Translations under genes and position numbers: made by a program
Shown here: positions 1 through 8,928 of the stretch, piece by piece
Layout: every line of letters starts with the position of its first letter
How positions within the stretch are numbered: position 1 is the stretch's first letter
NCBI RefSeq assembly: GCF_017744095.1
Contig: NZ_JAGHQX010000003.1
Span: 186,001-250,000, forward strand
Length of the DNA stretch: 64,000 nucleotides
Direction of reading: 5' to 3'
Source of the DNA: Shimia sp. R10_1
Lineage (GTDB): Bacteria; Pseudomonadota; Alphaproteobacteria; Rhodobacterales; Rhodobacteraceae
Notes under the pieces: generated by a model
What the model saw: the letters and a program-made list of their open reading frames with translations, nothing else
Told to the model about the DNA's origin: nothing
Databases searched by the model: none

Positions 1-254
1 TGGCGGTGGAAGATCTCACCGTTGTCAAAGGCGAAGAGAGCCTCAACCTCTACACATGGGGCACGCAAACCGCGCAACATTACTTTTGCCGCCATTGTGG
101 GATTTACACGCACCATCGTCGGCGCAGCAATCCCAAGGTTTATGGCGTCAACATCGGTGCGCTTGAAGGTGTGAACCCTGCTGACTACGCCCCCTTTGAG
201 TGGGTAGATGGCGTGAGTTTCGCGCTGGAAACGGACGAAAACGAAAAAACCTGA
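1..254 (+). CDS. GFA-family (CENP-V/GFA) protein, 3' fragment
   Basis: This is the C-terminal part of a glutathione-dependent formaldehyde-activating (GFA/CENP-V) family protein; the gene begins before the window, and the frame is open from base 3. The visible Cys-x-x-Cys followed by GIYTHH (CRHCGIYTHH, bases about 87-116) is the second zinc-binding segment of the GFA fold, and the following SNP..YGVN..LEGVNP stretch is typical of the small GFA proteins common in alphaproteobacteria. Such proteins bind zinc; the substrate of most members is unknown, so no enzymatic role is claimed. A GTG at base 6 could be read as a start but would delete the first zinc half-site, so the 5' end is treated as missing. 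Confidence 0.8.
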   Translation, partial: AVEDLTVVKGEESLNLYTWGTQTAQHYFCRHCGIYTHHRRRSNPKVYGVNIGALEGVNPADYAPFEWVDGVSFALETDENEKT

Positions 255-271
255 CCCAATCGGGCCAGGTT
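243..271 (-). terminator. Intrinsic terminator of the inositol monophosphatase gene
   Basis: On the minus strand a stem AACCTG/CAGGTT (extended by GGG/CCC after one mismatch, four-base loop) is followed by a run of six T. It lies 55 bases past the stop codon of the leftward inositol monophosphatase gene and overlaps the end of the convergent GFA gene. Confidence 0.6.
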
Positions 272-325
272 CAATACTTTCACAATCGCCTATGAGCTGC
301 GTTAGGGCAGCGTACGTTGCGCGGT

Positions 326-1117
326 TCAGCCTTTGCGAATGACTTTCGCGAACTGAGAAAAGATCGGTTCGTTGGCCACAATCGCCTCGCCGTCTTCCAC
401 CATGTTGCCGTCTGGGTTCACGGGCTCAACAAGCGCACCGGCCTCTTTCGCGATCAGCAAACCTGCGGCGACGTCCCATGGCTGCAGGCCACGCTCCCAG
501 TAGCCTTCATAGCGACCAGCGGCCACGTAGGCGAGATCCAGAGACGCAGCACCGAAGCGACGCACGCCAGCTGTGGCAGGCAGCAAACGGGCCAAATCCT
601 GAAGCGTTTCAGGCAGATCGGCGCGGCCGCCAAATGGCAGGCCAGTGGCAAAAATCGACTCGATCATGCGGTGACGGCCAGAAACACGCAGGCGCAGGCT
701 GTCATTCAACCATGCACCTTCGCCGCGCTCGGCGTAAAACATTTCGTCCTTGGCGGCATCAAACACCACGCCCGCAACGATCTCACCCTTGTGTTCCAAA
801 GCGATGGACACCGCCCAGTGTGGCAGGCCGTGCAGGAAGTTGGTGGTGCCGTCCAGCGGGTCAACAATCCAGCGACGGGTCGGGTCTTTGCCCTCAATCT
901 CGCCGCCCTCTTCAGCCAGCCAGCCATAGGTTGGACGCGCGCCAAGCAATTCTTCTTTCAGGATATTTTCGGCAGCGATGTCAGCGCGGCTGACAAAGTC
1001 CCCTGCCCCTTTCATCGACACCTGAAGGTTTTCAACCTCACGGAAGTCTTTGACCAGTGACCGCCCCGCTTTGCGAGCGGCCTTCATCATGATGTTCAGA
1101 TTTGCGCTGCCCGGCAT
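326..1117 (-). CDS. suhB: Inositol monophosphatase family protein (SuhB-like)
   Basis: A 263-residue Mg2+-dependent phosphatase of the inositol monophosphatase superfamily, which hydrolyses inositol-1-phosphate or related sugar phosphates in the cytosol. The metal-binding signature is present: Glu69-Glu70, WIVDPLDGTTN at 83-93 (Asp86, Asp89) and the C-terminal WDVAAG at 214-219 (Asp215). Length matches the family. ATG start at 1117 is preceded by AAGGAG at ideal spacing. The SuhB name is by family resemblance; in E. coli SuhB also acts in rRNA antitermination, which cannot be judged here. A plausible intrinsic terminator lies downstream on the same strand. Confidence 0.88.
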   Translation of the reverse strand: MPGSANLNIMMKAARKAGRSLVKDFREVENLQVSMKGAGDFVSRADIAAENILKEELLGARPTYGWLAEEGGEIEGKDPTRRWIVDPLDGTTNFLHGLPHWAVSIALEHKGEIVAGVVFDAAKDEMFYAERGEGAWLNDSLRLRVSGRHRMIESIFATGLPFGGRADLPETLQDLARLLPATAGVRRFGAASLDLAYVAAGRYEGYWERGLQPWDVAAGLLIAKEAGALVEPVNPDGNMVEDGEAIVANEPIFSQFAKVIRKG

Positions 1118-1301
1118 GGCACGGCTCCTTTTGGCTCAGAGCGGGCGTATACGCGTCCAAACCCTTTTTGCCAAGGGCCAATGGATGCATAGCAGCCCCT
1201 TTTGAAACGCCGCGTCACGAAAGTTGTCTGCTTGGGGCCACGGCTTGCAAGACCGTGGCACTGGGCGCAAGCTGACCGCAGAGCTTTGGAGGACACCCCA
1301 G

Positions 1302-2342
1302 ATGACCGAACAGATGCAACGCATGGTGCTGGCCAGCCGCCCGACTGGCGCGCCACAAGATGAAAATTTTCGTTTAGAAACAGTGGATTTGCCCGAGATT
1401 GACGACGGTGAAGTGCTGGTGCGCAGCCACTATATGTCGCTTGATCCCTACATGCGTGGGCGGATGGATGACGCAAAATCCTATGCTGCGCCTGTGCCGA
1501 TTGGGGGCACCATGGAAGGTGGTGCGGTGGGCGAAGTCATCGCGTCAAACCACCCTAACTTCAGTGTGGGTGATTTTGCCTTTGGCATGTTTGGCTGGGC
1601 AAGTCATGGCAAGGCAAAAGGTGAGGATATACAAAAGCTTAACCCAGATCTTGCACCGATCACCACTGCGCTTGGCGTGATGGGCATGCCCGGGTTCACA
1701 GGCTGGTTTGGCCTGATGGAACATGGACGCCCAAAAGCGGGTGAAACACTGGTTGTTGCGGCGGCCACGGGACCGGTGGGATCTATGGTGGGCCAAATCG
1801 CCAAACTGCATGGGCTGCGGGTGGTCGGCATCGCGGGTGGTGCGGAAAAATGTCAAACAGCAACAGAGACTTACGGCTTTGATGCCTGCGTCGATCACCG
1901 TGCCTATGACACCGCCAGTGATCTACGAAAGGCCCTCAAAGCGCATTGCCCGGATGGCATTGACATCTATTTTGAAAATGTGGGCGGCAAGGTTCTGGAC
2001 GCGGTTCTGCCCATGATGAACCAGTTTGGGCGCATTCCTGTGTGCGGCATGATCGCCTGGTACAATGCAGGTGGCCTTGGGGCTGATGCCGCGATGGAAG
2101 CGCTTACCGGGCCTCGCATCTGGCGCACAATCCTGGTTAACTATTTGTCTGTGAATGGTTTTATCATCTCAAACCACTTTGACAAATACGGTGAGTTCCT
2201 CCGCGAGGTTGGCCCACAATTGGCGGCGGGCAAGATTGCCTATCAGGAAGACATTGCCGAAGGTCTGGAAAATGCCCCAGCCGCCTTCCGCGCGATGCTG
2301 ACCGGCGGCAACAAGGGAAAACAGATCGTGAAGCTGATCTGA
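1302..2342 (+). CDS. NADP-dependent oxidoreductase, MDR family (CurA/leukotriene B4 dehydrogenase-like)
   Basis: A 346-residue zinc-independent medium-chain dehydrogenase/reductase. It begins with the N-terminal segment typical of the leukotriene B4 12-hydroxydehydrogenase / CurA / YncB subgroup (SRPTG.P....F), followed by YMSLDPYMRGRM at 44-55 and the Rossmann NADP site AAATGPVGSMVGQIAK at 153-168. These enzymes reduce alkenals, enones or curcumin-type double bonds with NADPH; the natural substrate here is unknown. The open frame extends upstream to 1224, but GGAGG at 1288-1292 selects the ATG at 1302. It stands alone, divergent from the phosphatase gene. Confidence 0.88.
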   Translation: MTEQMQRMVLASRPTGAPQDENFRLETVDLPEIDDGEVLVRSHYMSLDPYMRGRMDDAKSYAAPVPIGGTMEGGAVGEVIASNHPNFSVGDFAFGMFGWASHGKAKGEDIQKLNPDLAPITTALGVMGMPGFTGWFGLMEHGRPKAGETLVVAAATGPVGSMVGQIAKLHGLRVVGIAGGAEKCQTATETYGFDACVDHRAYDTASDLRKALKAHCPDGIDIYFENVGGKVLDAVLPMMNQFGRIPVCGMIAWYNAGGLGADAAMEALTGPRIWRTILVNYLSVNGFIISNHFDKYGEFLREVGPQLAAGKIAYQEDIAEGLENAPAAFRAMLTGGNKGKQIVKLI

Positions 2343-2506
2343 AACTTACCAGCGCACAGTGTGGCTGTTGCGCAAGGCGGCATTTGGTTAACGCTGAAAG
2401 CCGCCTGTTTTTAGCATCGGTATTGCGTCGGTATCCCAACGGTATTGCGGAGGTGCAATTTCACCCCCTCGCGCATCTTAAGGCTGCGCGCGTTGCACAC
2501 CTTGCC

Positions 2507-3541
2507 CTAGGCAACCAGCATGCGTCCTTCTTGCACGCGCAACACTGGCCGGGCTTCGGGACCATAAGACTGGAGCCCCTTATCGCGCAATTCAGGGAAG
2601 ATGGTGAAAATCTCTTCTTGTACGGCCTGCTCCATCGAGTTCAGCCCCTCTGCGCCGGGCATGAAGCTCTCGCTGGGTACGCCACCGCCATATACAATTT
2701 CATGGCAATCAAACATCAGGTGCACATAGGTGACATCGTCACCCTCAATTTGGCGGATGCTGCTGCCGTTCACCAGGCTGATCGCTGGCACCAGAGCCTC
2801 TGCTTCGCCAAAGTGCATTTCCACGCGCCAGCCTCTCAGCATCATCCGGTGATGCGGGGACACCAACAATGGGGCCTCATTGCCCAGCGCACCCGGTGCA
2901 AACCGAACGGGTGCTAGATTGCCCTTGGCCTGCACAGTGCGTTGACCGATCCAGCGCACAGGTTGAAACCCGTGATCCAGTGTCAGAACCATATCCCCTG
3001 CAACGAGGCTCTCCACCGCGCGCTCACCATGTTGGGTGATGATATTTGTACCTGCGGCGAAACAGGTCACAAAATCCCATCTCTGTCGATCTGCGGCAAG
3101 GCCTAGCGCATTGTTGGCCAACAGGCTGTCGAGCGAAACCGATTGGATTGGTCCGGTTTCCAACAACGCCTGATCGGCATTGTCGTTGATCTCCGGGGCG
3201 AGGTAGGTGTTGCCATTCACATCCTGAAAGAGCACGGCGGAAAACGTGCCTGTGGTGCCATTCGCAAAAGTGACCGTGGCGTTATAAACCGCAGCCGCGT
3301 CGAATTTTTGAGACGTTCCCCCATCAACACGAAAGCGATCGCCCTGCATGTTGTCCATTTCATAGACAGAGCCCACGCCACCGGTTGGAGAGATCTCGAC
3401 AAAATCATCCACCAGAGGATTTCCCGGACCACCAAAATTCAGCCCAACGAGTTCGGAGGCGTTTTCTGCAACGCTGTTTCCCTCAGTCGGGTCAATCTCT
3501 GCAAACTGGCCAAGCGAAATGGCATTGAATGTTCTCGGCAT
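2507..3541 (-). CDS. Hint-domain protein (Hint_2 type)
   Basis: A 344-residue protein with an N-terminal part of about 155 residues of no recognised fold (acidic, Gly/Asn-rich, beta-like) followed by a Hint_2 domain. The Hint domain starts at Cys160 (CFAAGTNI), continues with GERAVESLVAGDMVLTLD and has the SPHHRMM histidine block near 228-234. Hint domains are the autoprocessing fold of inteins and hedgehog proteins; in Roseobacter-group bacteria stand-alone Hint_2 proteins are common and of unproven function, often thought to be exported. There is no intein-like C-terminal His-Asn end. The start at 3541 (ATG, protein begins MPRTFNAISLGQF) is preferred over an upstream TTG at 3583; neither has a strong ribosome site. 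Confidence 0.8.
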   Translation of the reverse strand: MPRTFNAISLGQFAEIDPTEGNSVAENASELVGLNFGGPGNPLVDDFVEISPTGGVGSVYEMDNMQGDRFRVDGGTSQKFDAAAVYNATVTFANGTTGTFSAVLFQDVNGNTYLAPEINDNADQALLETGPIQSVSLDSLLANNALGLAADRQRWDFVTCFAAGTNIITQHGERAVESLVAGDMVLTLDHGFQPVRWIGQRTVQAKGNLAPVRFAPGALGNEAPLLVSPHHRMMLRGWRVEMHFGEAEALVPAISLVNGSSIRQIEGDDVTYVHLMFDCHEIVYGGGVPSESFMPGAEGLNSMEQAVQEEIFTIFPELRDKGLQSYGPEARPVLRVQEGRMLVA

Positions 3542-3707
3542 TTCTAACAACAGAGACCCAAGCCGAGACCAATGGAGCGACAAGAGAAGCCGTCATCCTC
3601 TGATCTTTTGGATCCCATCCCAAAGTTAAGTGACACGTGATCGTTTCCCTTGCATGACCACAAGGGATTCTGAAAGCAGAAACTAAACGTGAATTCTCAA
3701 GATATAT

Positions 3708-4619
3708 TTAAGTTTCTTGAAGCCTGCGGGCCTCTTTGCCCGCCATCTGGATCAGATCCTGCATATAAGGCTTGGCCAGATCTTCATCTCGCGTTGCCGC
3801 GAACAACTGGCGCGTTAGGCCATGTTCTGTCAGCGGGCGCGTGACATAATCTGAGGAATATTTTACCTCCCGCACCACCCAATCCGGCAGCACCGACACG
3901 CCGCGATTGGAGGCCACAAGTAGCAGGATCACGGCGGTGAGTTCTGCCTGGCGAACGGCGGCGGGCTCGACCTTGGCAGGGATGAGCAGCTGGGAGAACA
4001 CATCAAGTCGCGTGCGCTCCACAGGATAAGTGATCAGAGTCTCGCCACGAAAGTCCGTCGCCTCAACGAAAGGTTTCTGCGCCAATGGATGCTGCGACGA
4101 CGCCACAAAAACCGGCGCATAATCAAAGAGATGACTGAAAGACACGCCGGGCAGGTTTTCGGGATCTGAGCTCACCACCAGATCCACCTCTTCTTTCTGC
4201 AAAGCGGGCATTGCATCAAAGGCAAGCCCCGGACGGATGTCCACATCCACGTCAGGCCAGTTCTTGCGGAACTGTTCCAGCACCGGGAACAGCCACTCAA
4301 AACAGGCGTGGCATTCGATGGCGATATGCAAGCGGCCTGAGCTGCCATCGCGCAAGCCGTTGAACTCAGCCTCAAGCTTTTCGACTTCTGGCAAGACCTG
4401 ATTGGCAAGACGCAACAGGCGCAGGCCCGCAGCGGAAAGTTTCATCGGTTTGGAACGGCGCACAAACAACTCGACCCCGGCCTGTTCTTCGAGTCCTTTG
4501 ATCTGATGGGACAATGCCGATTGCGTGATGTTGAGCTGATCTGCCGCACGGGCCAAGCCACCACATTCATGGATGGCACGCACAGTGCGCAGGTGGCGGA
4601 ACTCGATGTGCATCTTCAT
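3708..4619 (-). CDS. metR: LysR-family activator of methionine biosynthesis, MetR-like
   Basis: A 303-residue LysR regulator. The N-terminal winged helix (residues about 5-63, with ITQSALSHQIKGLE) is followed by the MetR-characteristic sequence IAIECHACFEWL at 99-110 and YPVERTRLDVF, which align from memory with E. coli MetR (IAIECHSC..WL, YPVQRSRLDVW). MetR senses homocysteine and activates metE, metF and related genes. It is divergently arranged with metF, 92 bases apart, which is the classical MetR-target arrangement. The intergenic sequence contains an AT-rich LysR-type T-N11-A region near 4633-4660. The frame extends upstream to 4694, but the ATG at 4619 fits family length. Confidence 0.9.
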   Translation of the reverse strand: MKMHIEFRHLRTVRAIHECGGLARAADQLNITQSALSHQIKGLEEQAGVELFVRRSKPMKLSAAGLRLLRLANQVLPEVEKLEAEFNGLRDGSSGRLHIAIECHACFEWLFPVLEQFRKNWPDVDVDIRPGLAFDAMPALQKEEVDLVVSSDPENLPGVSFSHLFDYAPVFVASSQHPLAQKPFVEATDFRGETLITYPVERTRLDVFSQLLIPAKVEPAAVRQAELTAVILLLVASNRGVSVLPDWVVREVKYSSDYVTRPLTEHGLTRQLFAATRDEDLAKPYMQDLIQMAGKEARRLQET

Positions 4620-4711
4620 GTTGGGCTCATGACTTTCTTGAGAATTATGAATTTGCTTAATGATGGCACGCATGAGACATGAGGACAACCACAAGATACA
4701 GGACGCTCGTT

Positions 4712-5578
4712 ATGACCACGCCTCAAGTTTCATTTGAATTCTTTCCGCCGCAGTCGTTGGAAGCCTCCTTTCGGCTTTGGGACACAGTGCAAACACTGGC
4801 ACCGCTGGATCCGCGGTTTGTGTCAGTCACCTATGGCGCCGGTGGCACCACGCGGGATCTGACGCGGGAGGCGGTGGCGACATTGCACAAATCCTCTGGT
4901 CTGAATGTGGCGGCGCATCTGACCTGTGTGGATACCTCAAAGGCAGAGACCCTGCGCATTGCCGAAGAGTTCGCCACCGCCGGTGTGCGCGAGATTGTGG
5001 CACTACGGGGCGATCCCGCCAAAGGCAGCGCAGGCTTTGCGCCTCATCCGGAAGGGTTTGCTTCCTCCATTGAGCTGATTGAAGCGCTGGCGGCGACTGG
5101 CAAGTTCACCATCCGTGTGGGCGCCTATCCTGAGAGCCACCCGGAGGCCGCCGATATGGCCGCCAATGTGGAATGGCTTAAGCGCAAGATTGATGCGGGG
5201 GCCAATGAGGCGATCACCCAGTTCTTTTTCGAAAGCGAGACATTTCTGCGGTTCCGCGATGCCTGTGTGAAGGCCGGTATTGACGCGCCGATCCTGCCCG
5301 GTGTGCTGCCCATTGAAAACTGGAAAGGCGTGCAGAAATTTGCCGCGCGTTGTGGCACATCGGTGCCTGCATGGCTGGCCAATGCGTTTGAGAAGGCGGT
5401 GCGCGATGACCGCGAGGATTTGCTGGCGACGGCGGTGTGTACCGAGATGTGTTCTGAGCTGATGGACGAAGGTGTGGAGGCGCTGCATTTTTACACGCTG
5501 AACCGGCCGGAGCTGACCCGGGATGTGTGTCATGCGCTGGGGGTCGTGCCCGACGTGAAGCTGCAAAACGTTGCGTAA
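4712..5578 (+). CDS. metF: Methylenetetrahydrofolate reductase
   Basis: A 288-residue FAD-dependent TIM-barrel enzyme that reduces 5,10-methylenetetrahydrofolate to 5-methyltetrahydrofolate for methionine synthesis. Diagnostic sequences are VSFEFFPP at 6-13 (with the catalytic Glu9), SVTYGAGG at 38-45, HLTCVD at 69-74, LRGDP at 98-102 (flavin-binding Asp101) and FFFE. It faces the metR gene, consistent with MetR control. The open frame reaches back to 4679, but the ATG at 4712 gives the normal N-terminus. No SAM riboswitch was seen in the 92-base metR-metF gap. Confidence 0.95.
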   Translation: MTTPQVSFEFFPPQSLEASFRLWDTVQTLAPLDPRFVSVTYGAGGTTRDLTREAVATLHKSSGLNVAAHLTCVDTSKAETLRIAEEFATAGVREIVALRGDPAKGSAGFAPHPEGFASSIELIEALAATGKFTIRVGAYPESHPEAADMAANVEWLKRKIDAGANEAITQFFFESETFLRFRDACVKAGIDAPILPGVLPIENWKGVQKFAARCGTSVPAWLANAFEKAVRDDREDLLATAVCTEMCSELMDEGVEALHFYTLNRPELTRDVCHALGVVPDVKLQNVA

Positions 5579-5647
5579 CAGGCGGCTTGGCCTCTTGCGC
5601 GAGCATTGGGCTTGAGGCTCTCTCCATGAAGGACAGAGGAGAGCCCC

Positions 5648-6142
5648 ATGCCCAAACACCACTATGCCCAATCCATGGACGAGCTGGCGGATTTTGACAC
5701 CATCCTGTCGATGAGCGGCTTGGAGTTCATGCAGGCGATCATAGATGGCACACTGCCCGGTGCGCCGATTGGCGCAACCATGGGCTTTCTTCCGACACAT
5801 GCGGAACACGGCAGTGTGACCTTTGAAGGTACGCCGGAGTTTGGCGTGCTGAACCCGATCCGCACGGTGCATGGCGGCTGGTATGGCACGGTGCTGGACA
5901 GCTGCATGGCCTGTGCGGTGCAGAGCACGCTGGCGATGGGGCAGATCTACACAACGCTCGAATATAAGATCAACATTCTGCGCTCGATACCGGTTGGCAT
6001 GAAGGTGCGTGCGGTGGGCAAGGTGCAGCATGCCGGGCGCTCCACCGGGATTGCCAATGGCGAGATCCGCGGCATTGAAGATGGCAAACTGTATGCCACC
6101 GGCTCCACCACCTGTATCGTGATGGCGGGACCGAAGCGCTAA
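5648..6142 (+). CDS. PaaI-family hotdog thioesterase
   Basis: A 164-residue single hotdog-fold acyl-CoA thioesterase of the PaaI type. The signature HGGWYGTVLDSCMACAV at 75-91 carries the conserved His-Gly-Gly and the Asp84 position typical of the catalytic helix; TTLEYKINILR and the GK..HAGRSTGIANGEI strand complete the fold. Members hydrolyse aromatic or fatty acyl-CoA esters; the substrate cannot be inferred here. A strong GAGGAGA ribosome site precedes the ATG. It follows metF by 69 bases and could be co-transcribed. Confidence 0.87.
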   Translation: MPKHHYAQSMDELADFDTILSMSGLEFMQAIIDGTLPGAPIGATMGFLPTHAEHGSVTFEGTPEFGVLNPIRTVHGGWYGTVLDSCMACAVQSTLAMGQIYTTLEYKINILRSIPVGMKVRAVGKVQHAGRSTGIANGEIRGIEDGKLYATGSTTCIVMAGPKR

Positions 6143-6155
6143 CCTCGGCGTCGCC

Positions 6156-6212
6156 AAGGAGGGCGCTGCCCTCGTCCCAAGCAAGTTGGGACTTCACCCG
6201 GGATATTTTGAG
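6156..6212. repeat. REP-like extragenic element (GC hairpin plus CCGGGATATTT)
   Basis: The gap between the thioesterase and dtd genes contains GAGGGCGCTGCCCTC, then an inverted CCCAA/TTGGG, then CACCCGGGATATTT. A similar arrangement (G-run hairpin, CCCGC, GGATATTT) occurs at 50467-50515. Elements of this form are familiar between genes of Roseobacter and Rhodobacter relatives; copy number in this genome cannot be known from one window. Confidence 0.45.
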
Positions 6213-6292
6213 AATGAGACGCGCGGCTTGCAGCGCCCTGCCCTCTGGCGCATTTTGCGCGGGGAAACACTAGGGCCACAAAGGAGCAAAAG

Positions 6293-6727
6293 ATGCGGGC
6301 AGTGATACAGCGGGTGAGCGAGGCGCAGGTACGTGTGGATGGCGAAGTCATCGGGGCCTGTGGCGCAGGCGTGATGGTGCTGGTCTGTGCGATGGACGGC
6401 GACACCGAGGCGCAGGTGGTCAAGCTCGCAGGCAAAGTGGCGAAATGCCGGATTTTTCAGGATGAGGCCGGCAAGATGAACAAATCGGTGGTGGATATTG
6501 GCGGCAGCGCGTTGGTGGTGAGCCAGTTCACCCTGTCGGCCGACACCCGCAGCGGCAACCGGCCTGGGTTTTCCACAGCCGCCGTGCCTGAGGAGGGCAA
6601 GCGGCTGTATGAACTCTTTGCCAAGGAACTTGCGGCCTATGTGCCGGTTGAGACCGGACAGTTTGGCGCGGATATGAAGGTCTCGCTGATCAATGACGGG
6701 CCGGTGACCATTCCGATGGAGATTTAG
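6293..6727 (+). CDS. dtd: D-aminoacyl-tRNA deacylase
   Basis: A 144-residue DTD enzyme that removes D-amino acids (and glycine) mischarged onto tRNA. It starts [13 protein letters not shown], contains the SQFTL motif at 77-81 and ends with the cross-subunit loop [11 protein letters not shown] at 134-144 (the Gly-cisPro motif region). Length is exactly typical. AAGGAG eight bases before the ATG supports the start. It is convergent with the PhnA-like gene, with only nine bases between their stops. Confidence 0.95.
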   Translation: MRAVIQRVSEAQVRVDGEVIGACGAGVMVLVCAMDGDTEAQVVKLAGKVAKCRIFQDEAGKMNKSVVDIGGSALVVSQFTLSADTRSGNRPGFSTAAVPEEGKRLYELFAKELAAYVPVETGQFGADMKVSLINDGPVTIPMEI

Positions 6728-6736
6728 AGCCGCGCG

Positions 6737-7258
6737 TCAGCTCTTTTTCACAAATTTCGTGAGGATCACGATGCGCTGGCTTTCGACGCGGCCTTCGATG
6801 TGCTCGGCGTTGTCAGGCACCAGTGAAATATTGCGCACGGCGGTGCCGCGTTTGGCGGTGAAGCCTGCGCCTTTGACTGGCAAGTCTTTGATCAGCACCA
6901 CCGTGTCTCCGGCGGCCAGGACTGTGCCGTTGCTGTCGCGGTGGGTGACCGTGTCCTCTGCGGCAAGACCGGCCTCTGCCCAAGCCTGAACCTCTGGGGC
7001 GAGATAGGCTATGTCTAGCAGGTCGCGCGCCCATGGGGCCTCTGTCAGGCCATTGAGCAGACGCCATGCGGTGACCTGCACCGCAGGGGTCTCGCTCCAG
7101 ATTGCATCATGCAGGCATTGCCAGTGGGGCGCGTCTTTGGGGCCTTTGGCGACACCCTCTGCGCAGGTCGCGCACAGGGAGACGGTGGTGTCTTCAGGCG
7201 CCACCGCAATCGGCGCAAGCGTTTCGGAGGCTCCGCAGAGCACACAGGTTTCTGACAT
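6737..7258 (-). CDS. PhnA-like zinc-ribbon protein
   Basis: A 173-residue protein of the PhnA family (named after an alkylphosphonate locus, though PhnA is not needed for phosphonate use). An N-terminal zinc ribbon is visible as Cys5-x2-Cys8 and Cys29-x2-Cys32. The C-terminal PhnA domain has DSNGTVLAAGDTVVLIKDLPVKGAGFTAKRGT and ends in I.LTKFVKK, as in characterised family members. Role unknown. Start supported by AGGAGG directly upstream. Confidence 0.85.
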   Translation of the reverse strand: MSETCVLCGASETLAPIAVAPEDTTVSLCATCAEGVAKGPKDAPHWQCLHDAIWSETPAVQVTAWRLLNGLTEAPWARDLLDIAYLAPEVQAWAEAGLAAEDTVTHRDSNGTVLAAGDTVVLIKDLPVKGAGFTAKRGTAVRNISLVPDNAEHIEGRVESQRIVILTKFVKKS

Positions 7259-7303
7259 TTGGGGCCTCCTGACGTGATGGTGCGCGCAAGCCGCGCGCCA
7301 TGC

Positions 7304-8794
7304 TTACTCTGTCATAGACAGCGTGGCGTCAATCGCCTTCTTCCAGCCTTTGTAACGGCTGTCGCGCCAATCCTGATCTTTGGCCGGGGTGAACTCGCGC
7401 TCTTTCTCCCAAGTGGCGGCAAAGCCTGCCATATCGGGGTAAACGCCGACCTGCATGCCCGCGAGCCAGGCCACGCCTTTGGCGGTGCTTTCGGCCACCA
7501 CGGGACGGTCGACCGGCGCACCCAGCACGTCAGAGAGGAACTGCATGGTCCAGTCAGAGGCGGTCATGCCGCCATCGACGCGCAGCACCGTGTCGCCTGA
7601 GAAGTCAAAATCCGCCTGCATCGCTTCGAGCAGGTCGCGGGTTTGAAAACCAACACTTTCCAACGCCGCGCGGGAAAATTCCGCCGGACCGGAGCCACGG
7701 GTGAGACCAAAGACCGCGCCGCGGGCCTGTGGGCTCCAATATGGCGCGCCAAGGCCGGTGAAGGCGGGCACCATGATGAGCTCCTGCCCCGGATCAGCCG
7801 CCTCAGCCAGACCGGAGGTGGCGGCGGCATCCTCGATGATGCCAAGGCCGTCGCGCAGCCATTGCACCACCGCACCAGCAATGAAGATCGCGCCTTCCAG
7901 CGCGTAGGTGGGCTTGCCATCAAGCTGATAGGCGACGGTGGTGAGCAGGCGGTTTTGCGAGGTTACCGGTGTGTCGCCGGTGTTCAGCAGGGCAAAGCAG
8001 CCGGTGCCATAGGTCGATTTGAGCATGCCCGGTTCAAAACAGGCTTGTCCGATGGTGGCGGCCTGTTGATCACCTGCCACGCCACGGATCGGGATGGGCG
8101 CGCCAAAGATCTCGGCATCGGTTTCCCCAAAATCAGCGGCGCAGTCTTTGACCTCTGGCAGCATGGACATGGGGATGCCGAGGATCTCGCAAATCTCCGC
8201 GCTCCATACCCCCTGGTGGATGTCATAGATCAGGGTGCGGGCGGCGTTGGTGGCGTCTGTCGCATGGACCTTGCCGCCGGTGAGCTTCCAGATCAGGTAG
8301 CTGTCCACCGTGCCAAAGAGCAGATCGCCCGCCTCTGCAGCCGCGCGCGCGCCTTCGACCGTGTCCAAGATCCATTTGATCTTGGTGCCGGAGAAATAGG
8401 GATCGAGCAGCAGGCCAGTGGAGCGCTGCACCAGATCGGCGTGGCCTGAGGCTTTCAGTTCGTCACAAATGGCGGCCGTGCGGCGGTCCTGCCAGACGAT
8501 GGCGTTATAGACCGCCTCGCCCGTGTGTTTGTTCCAAACGAGCGTGGTTTCGCGCTGGTTGGTGATGCCGATGGCGGCCACATCTGCGGCGCTGATGCCT
8601 GCGGACGTGAGCGCCTCTTTGCAGGTGCTGATGGTAGTGTTCCAGATATCCGAAGGATCATGCTCCACCCAGCCAGATTGTGGGAAATGCTGGGTGAATT
8701 CGACCTGCGCGCTGGCACCGGGGCGGATGTCGCCGTCAAAGACGATCGCGCGGCTGGATGTGGTGCCCTGATCAATGGCGAGAATGTGTGTCAT
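7304..8794 (-). CDS. glpK: Glycerol kinase
   Basis: A 496-residue FGGY-family carbohydrate kinase that phosphorylates glycerol to glycerol-3-phosphate. The N-terminal phosphate-binding loop [15 protein letters not shown] (6-20), [23 protein letters not shown] and the late [16 protein letters not shown] segment identify GlpK rather than xylulokinase or ribulokinase. ATG at 8794 is preceded by GGGAGG. No glpD, glpF or regulator adjoins it, so it is isolated from the usual glp operon. Confidence 0.94.
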   Translation of the reverse strand: MTHILAIDQGTTSSRAIVFDGDIRPGASAQVEFTQHFPQSGWVEHDPSDIWNTTISTCKEALTSAGISAADVAAIGITNQRETTLVWNKHTGEAVYNAIVWQDRRTAAICDELKASGHADLVQRSTGLLLDPYFSGTKIKWILDTVEGARAAAEAGDLLFGTVDSYLIWKLTGGKVHATDATNAARTLIYDIHQGVWSAEICEILGIPMSMLPEVKDCAADFGETDAEIFGAPIPIRGVAGDQQAATIGQACFEPGMLKSTYGTGCFALLNTGDTPVTSQNRLLTTVAYQLDGKPTYALEGAIFIAGAVVQWLRDGLGIIEDAAATSGLAEAADPGQELIMVPAFTGLGAPYWSPQARGAVFGLTRGSGPAEFSRAALESVGFQTRDLLEAMQADFDFSGDTVLRVDGGMTASDWTMQFLSDVLGAPVDRPVVAESTAKGVAWLAGMQVGVYPDMAGFAATWEKEREFTPAKDQDWRDSRYKGWKKAIDATLSMTE

Positions 8795-8928
8795 GACGGC
8801 CTCCCTGACGGTTGTTGGCGCGCACATTAGGACGCCAATTGTGTTACCGCAATCAGGAAGATAGGGCGCGGCCCCTCAATCTACTATTTTTTTCGTAGAT
8901 GGCGCCGCGCCGCATGTTTTGCCCGGCC

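Noticed and set aside
317-1060. Long plus-strand open frame opposite the inositol monophosphatase gene
   Set aside because: It is the complement of a gene with clear metal-binding motifs; GC-rich genes commonly give long antisense frames. No motif or ribosome site supports it.
4620-4711. SAM riboswitch between metR and metF
   Set aside because: The gap is only 92 bases and shows LysR-type AT-rich sequence but no SAM-II pattern.
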